Source: Alphaproteobacteria bacterium
GTDB lineage: Bacteria > Pseudomonadota > Alphaproteobacteria > Rhizobiales > Xanthobacteraceae
Length of the DNA: 34,880 bases
NCBI GenBank assembly: GCA_005884765.1
Contig: VAZV01000228.1
Location: 1-34,880 of the forward strand
Reading direction: 5' to 3'
Positions within the stretch are counted from its first letter, which is position 1, and each line of letters opens with the position of its first letter. Both the position numbers and the translations under genes were made by a program. Positions 33,716 through 34,880 of this stretch are shown here, one piece after another. Below the pieces are notes generated by a model, which saw nothing but the letters and a program-made list of their open reading frames with translations, did no database searches and was not told the origin of the DNA.

Positions 33716-33772
33716 GACCGTCATCTTCTTCGCAACCTCCGCTCTCTAGGCCGACCAGCCGGGTTGAGGAAT

Positions 33773-33809
33773 AAGGGCGCGTTCAGGACCGTGAATCCTG
33801 CGCGCCCTT
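33773..33809. terminator. Long imperfect hairpin upstream of the transposase
   Basis: AAGGGCGCG (33773-33781) and CGCGCCCTT (33801-33809) are perfect arms, with CAGGA and TCCTG extending the stem across a 2-base bulge. Pyrimidines (CTTTCTT) follow on the plus strand. It may be a terminator or a leader structure ahead of the transposase. Confidence 0.45.
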
Positions 33810-33842
33810 TCTTATGCCATGTTCATGTTGTGTGTGCAAGCG

Positions 33843-33865
33843 TCTGTTGGGTTGCTCCCAACAGA
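33843..33865. repeat. Perfect 9-bp hairpin near the transposase start
   Basis: TCTGTTGGG and CCCAACAGA flank a TTGCT loop, 63 bases before the transposase ATG. No matching copy was found after the gene, so it is not a terminal inverted repeat of a complete element. Confidence 0.6.
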
Positions 33866-33927
33866 AAATACTGCAAAACCAACATTCGTTGTTGACCATG
33901 GGAACCCTCTCACGTATAAGGGTCAGT

Positions 33928-34794
33928 ATGAACAAGCTGACCCGGCAAGCACGCGCCCAAATCCTCCATCTCCTTTGCGAGGGGCAGTCGATCCGCGCCG
34001 TGACCCGCCTTACCGGATGCAGCAAGAACACGGTCGCGAAATTGCTGGTTGAAGCCGGTCACGCCTGCGCCGCCTATCAGGACAAGGCGCTTCGCAACCT
34101 GCCATGCAAGCGCGTCCAGATGGATGAAATCTGGAGCTTTGTTTATGCCAAGGCAGGCAACGTGAAGGACGCCAAGGCCGCTCCCGCGACCGCTGGCGAC
34201 GTTTGGACCTGGACCGCGATCTGTGCCGACACCAAGCTAATCGTTAGCTGGTTGCTCGGCGCGCGCGACCTGGATGCGGCTACGGCATTCACCCGTGATC
34301 TGGAAAGCAGGCTTGCCAATCGCGTGCAGCTAACAAGCGACGGCCATGCGCCGTACCTGTACGCGGTTGATGCGACCTTTAGCGGCGAGGTGGACTATGC
34401 CATGCTTGTGAAGCTGTATGGCGCTGATCCGCAGGCAGAGACGCGCTACAGCCCGGCCAAGTGCATCGGTGCCCGCAAGCGTATTGTTGAAGGTAACCCG
34501 GACAAGAAGCATATCAGCACGTCGTATGTTGAGCGCAGCAATCTCACCATGCGGATGCATATGCGCCGGTTCACGCGGTTGACGAATGCGTTCTCGAAAA
34601 AGGTTGAGAACCACGCTGCCGCGATCGCGCTCCATACGATGTATTACAATTTCGTCCGCATCCATCAGACGCTCAAGGTAACGCCTGCGATGGCCGCTGG
34701 CGTGACTGACAAGCTTTGGGAAATGGACGACCTAGTTGCAATGCTGGAGCAGTGTAAGCGGTGTTTTGCGGCCACCTTTCAGGTGATGTGCTGA
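33928..34794 (+). CDS. DDE transposase (IS1-like family as often annotated)
   Basis: From ATG 33928 the 288-residue product has a helix-turn-helix near residues 12-40 (ILHLLCEGQSIRAVTRLTG, CSKNTVAKLLVEAG). A DDE catalytic set follows: Asp66 in QMDEIWSFVYAK, Asp138 in TSDGHAPYL and Glu202 in YVERSNLTMRMHM. Similar proteins are annotated as IS1-family transposases, from memory. AAGG precedes the ATG; an in-frame upstream ATG at 33898 is possible. The protein looks intact, but I see no flanking inverted repeats within the window, so its element borders are unclear. Confidence 0.85.
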   Translation: MNKLTRQARAQILHLLCEGQSIRAVTRLTGCSKNTVAKLLVEAGHACAAYQDKALRNLPCKRVQMDEIWSFVYAKAGNVKDAKAAPATAGDVWTWTAICADTKLIVSWLLGARDLDAATAFTRDLESRLANRVQLTSDGHAPYLYAVDATFSGEVDYAMLVKLYGADPQAETRYSPAKCIGARKRIVEGNPDKKHISTSYVERSNLTMRMHMRRFTRLTNAFSKKVENHAAAIALHTMYYNFVRIHQTLKVTPAMAAGVTDKLWEMDDLVAMLEQCKRCFAATFQVMC

Positions 34795-34834
34795 TCTGCG
34801 AGTCTGCGGTTTGGTTTTGACCGTTAGGCTTAGA

Positions 34835-34880
34835 ATGGACACTGAACATATTGCTATCACGGAGCCGGTTCGGCGGCTGG
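34835..34880 (+). CDS. Possible 5' end of a gene cut by the window
   Basis: ATG 34835 opens a frame (MDTEHIAITEPVRRL) that stays open to the window edge. There is only a weak ribosome-site candidate (TTAGG) upstream. It is too short to identify. Confidence 0.25.
   Translation, partial: MDTEHIAITEPVRRL

Noticed and set aside
1..34880. tRNA, rRNA, CRISPR array, prophage
   Set aside because: No cloverleaf, rRNA segment, regularly spaced repeat or phage structural gene was seen.

Overview
The window is GC-rich, single-chromosome-style DNA of an alphaproteobacterium, most likely Bradyrhizobium or a close relative in the Nitrobacteraceae. The evidence is the nuo gene order, the nuoN-birA-rnj-mce-DUF1467 run, the proS-lolC-lolD run, and the DUF3551, DUF2946 and COG4315 small exported proteins typical of that group. 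All calls come from reading the sequence; no database search was run.

Bases 1-10402 are a mostly conserved housekeeping block on the plus strand: the 3' end of nuoH, then nuoI, J, K, L, M and N (complex I), a monofunctional biotin ligase, RNase J, methylmalonyl-CoA epimerase, a DUF1467 membrane protein and a small membrane-anchored protein. Gene spacing is tight, with ATGA and TGATG overlaps. nuoN is broken: about 62 bases (roughly 21 codons) appear to be missing around 5790, and the frame shifts there.

Bases 10417-14540 hold a minus-strand ribose/galactose-type ABC importer (substrate-binding protein, double ATPase, permease) and a 5'-truncated globin-like gene. Bases 14540-15216 have no supportable gene. 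Bases 15217-19127 are a copper-handling cluster: a COG4315 protein facing DUF2946, an exported barrel-like protein, CopC, CopD and a PCuAC chaperone. Bases 19317-22698 return to housekeeping genes: prolyl-tRNA synthetase and the LolC/LolD lipoprotein exporter.

From 22857 to the end the content is accessory: a membrane protein, a Tat-exported epoxide-hydrolase-like protein, an NmrA-like reductase divergent from a LysR regulator, and then the most unusual part. An AraC regulator (27254-28237) faces an apparent operon at 28462-31728. That operon contains an ABM-domain protein, an alpha/beta hydrolase fused in frame to a protoglobin, an unrecognised 185-residue protein, and a DJ-1/PfpI protein resembling isonitrile hydratase. 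The fused gene also carries a strong internal ribosome site in front of the protoglobin, so it may make both a fusion and a free globin. The window ends with two tandem DUF3551 genes, a few small proteins, a HARE-HTH-like winged-helix protein and a DDE transposase.
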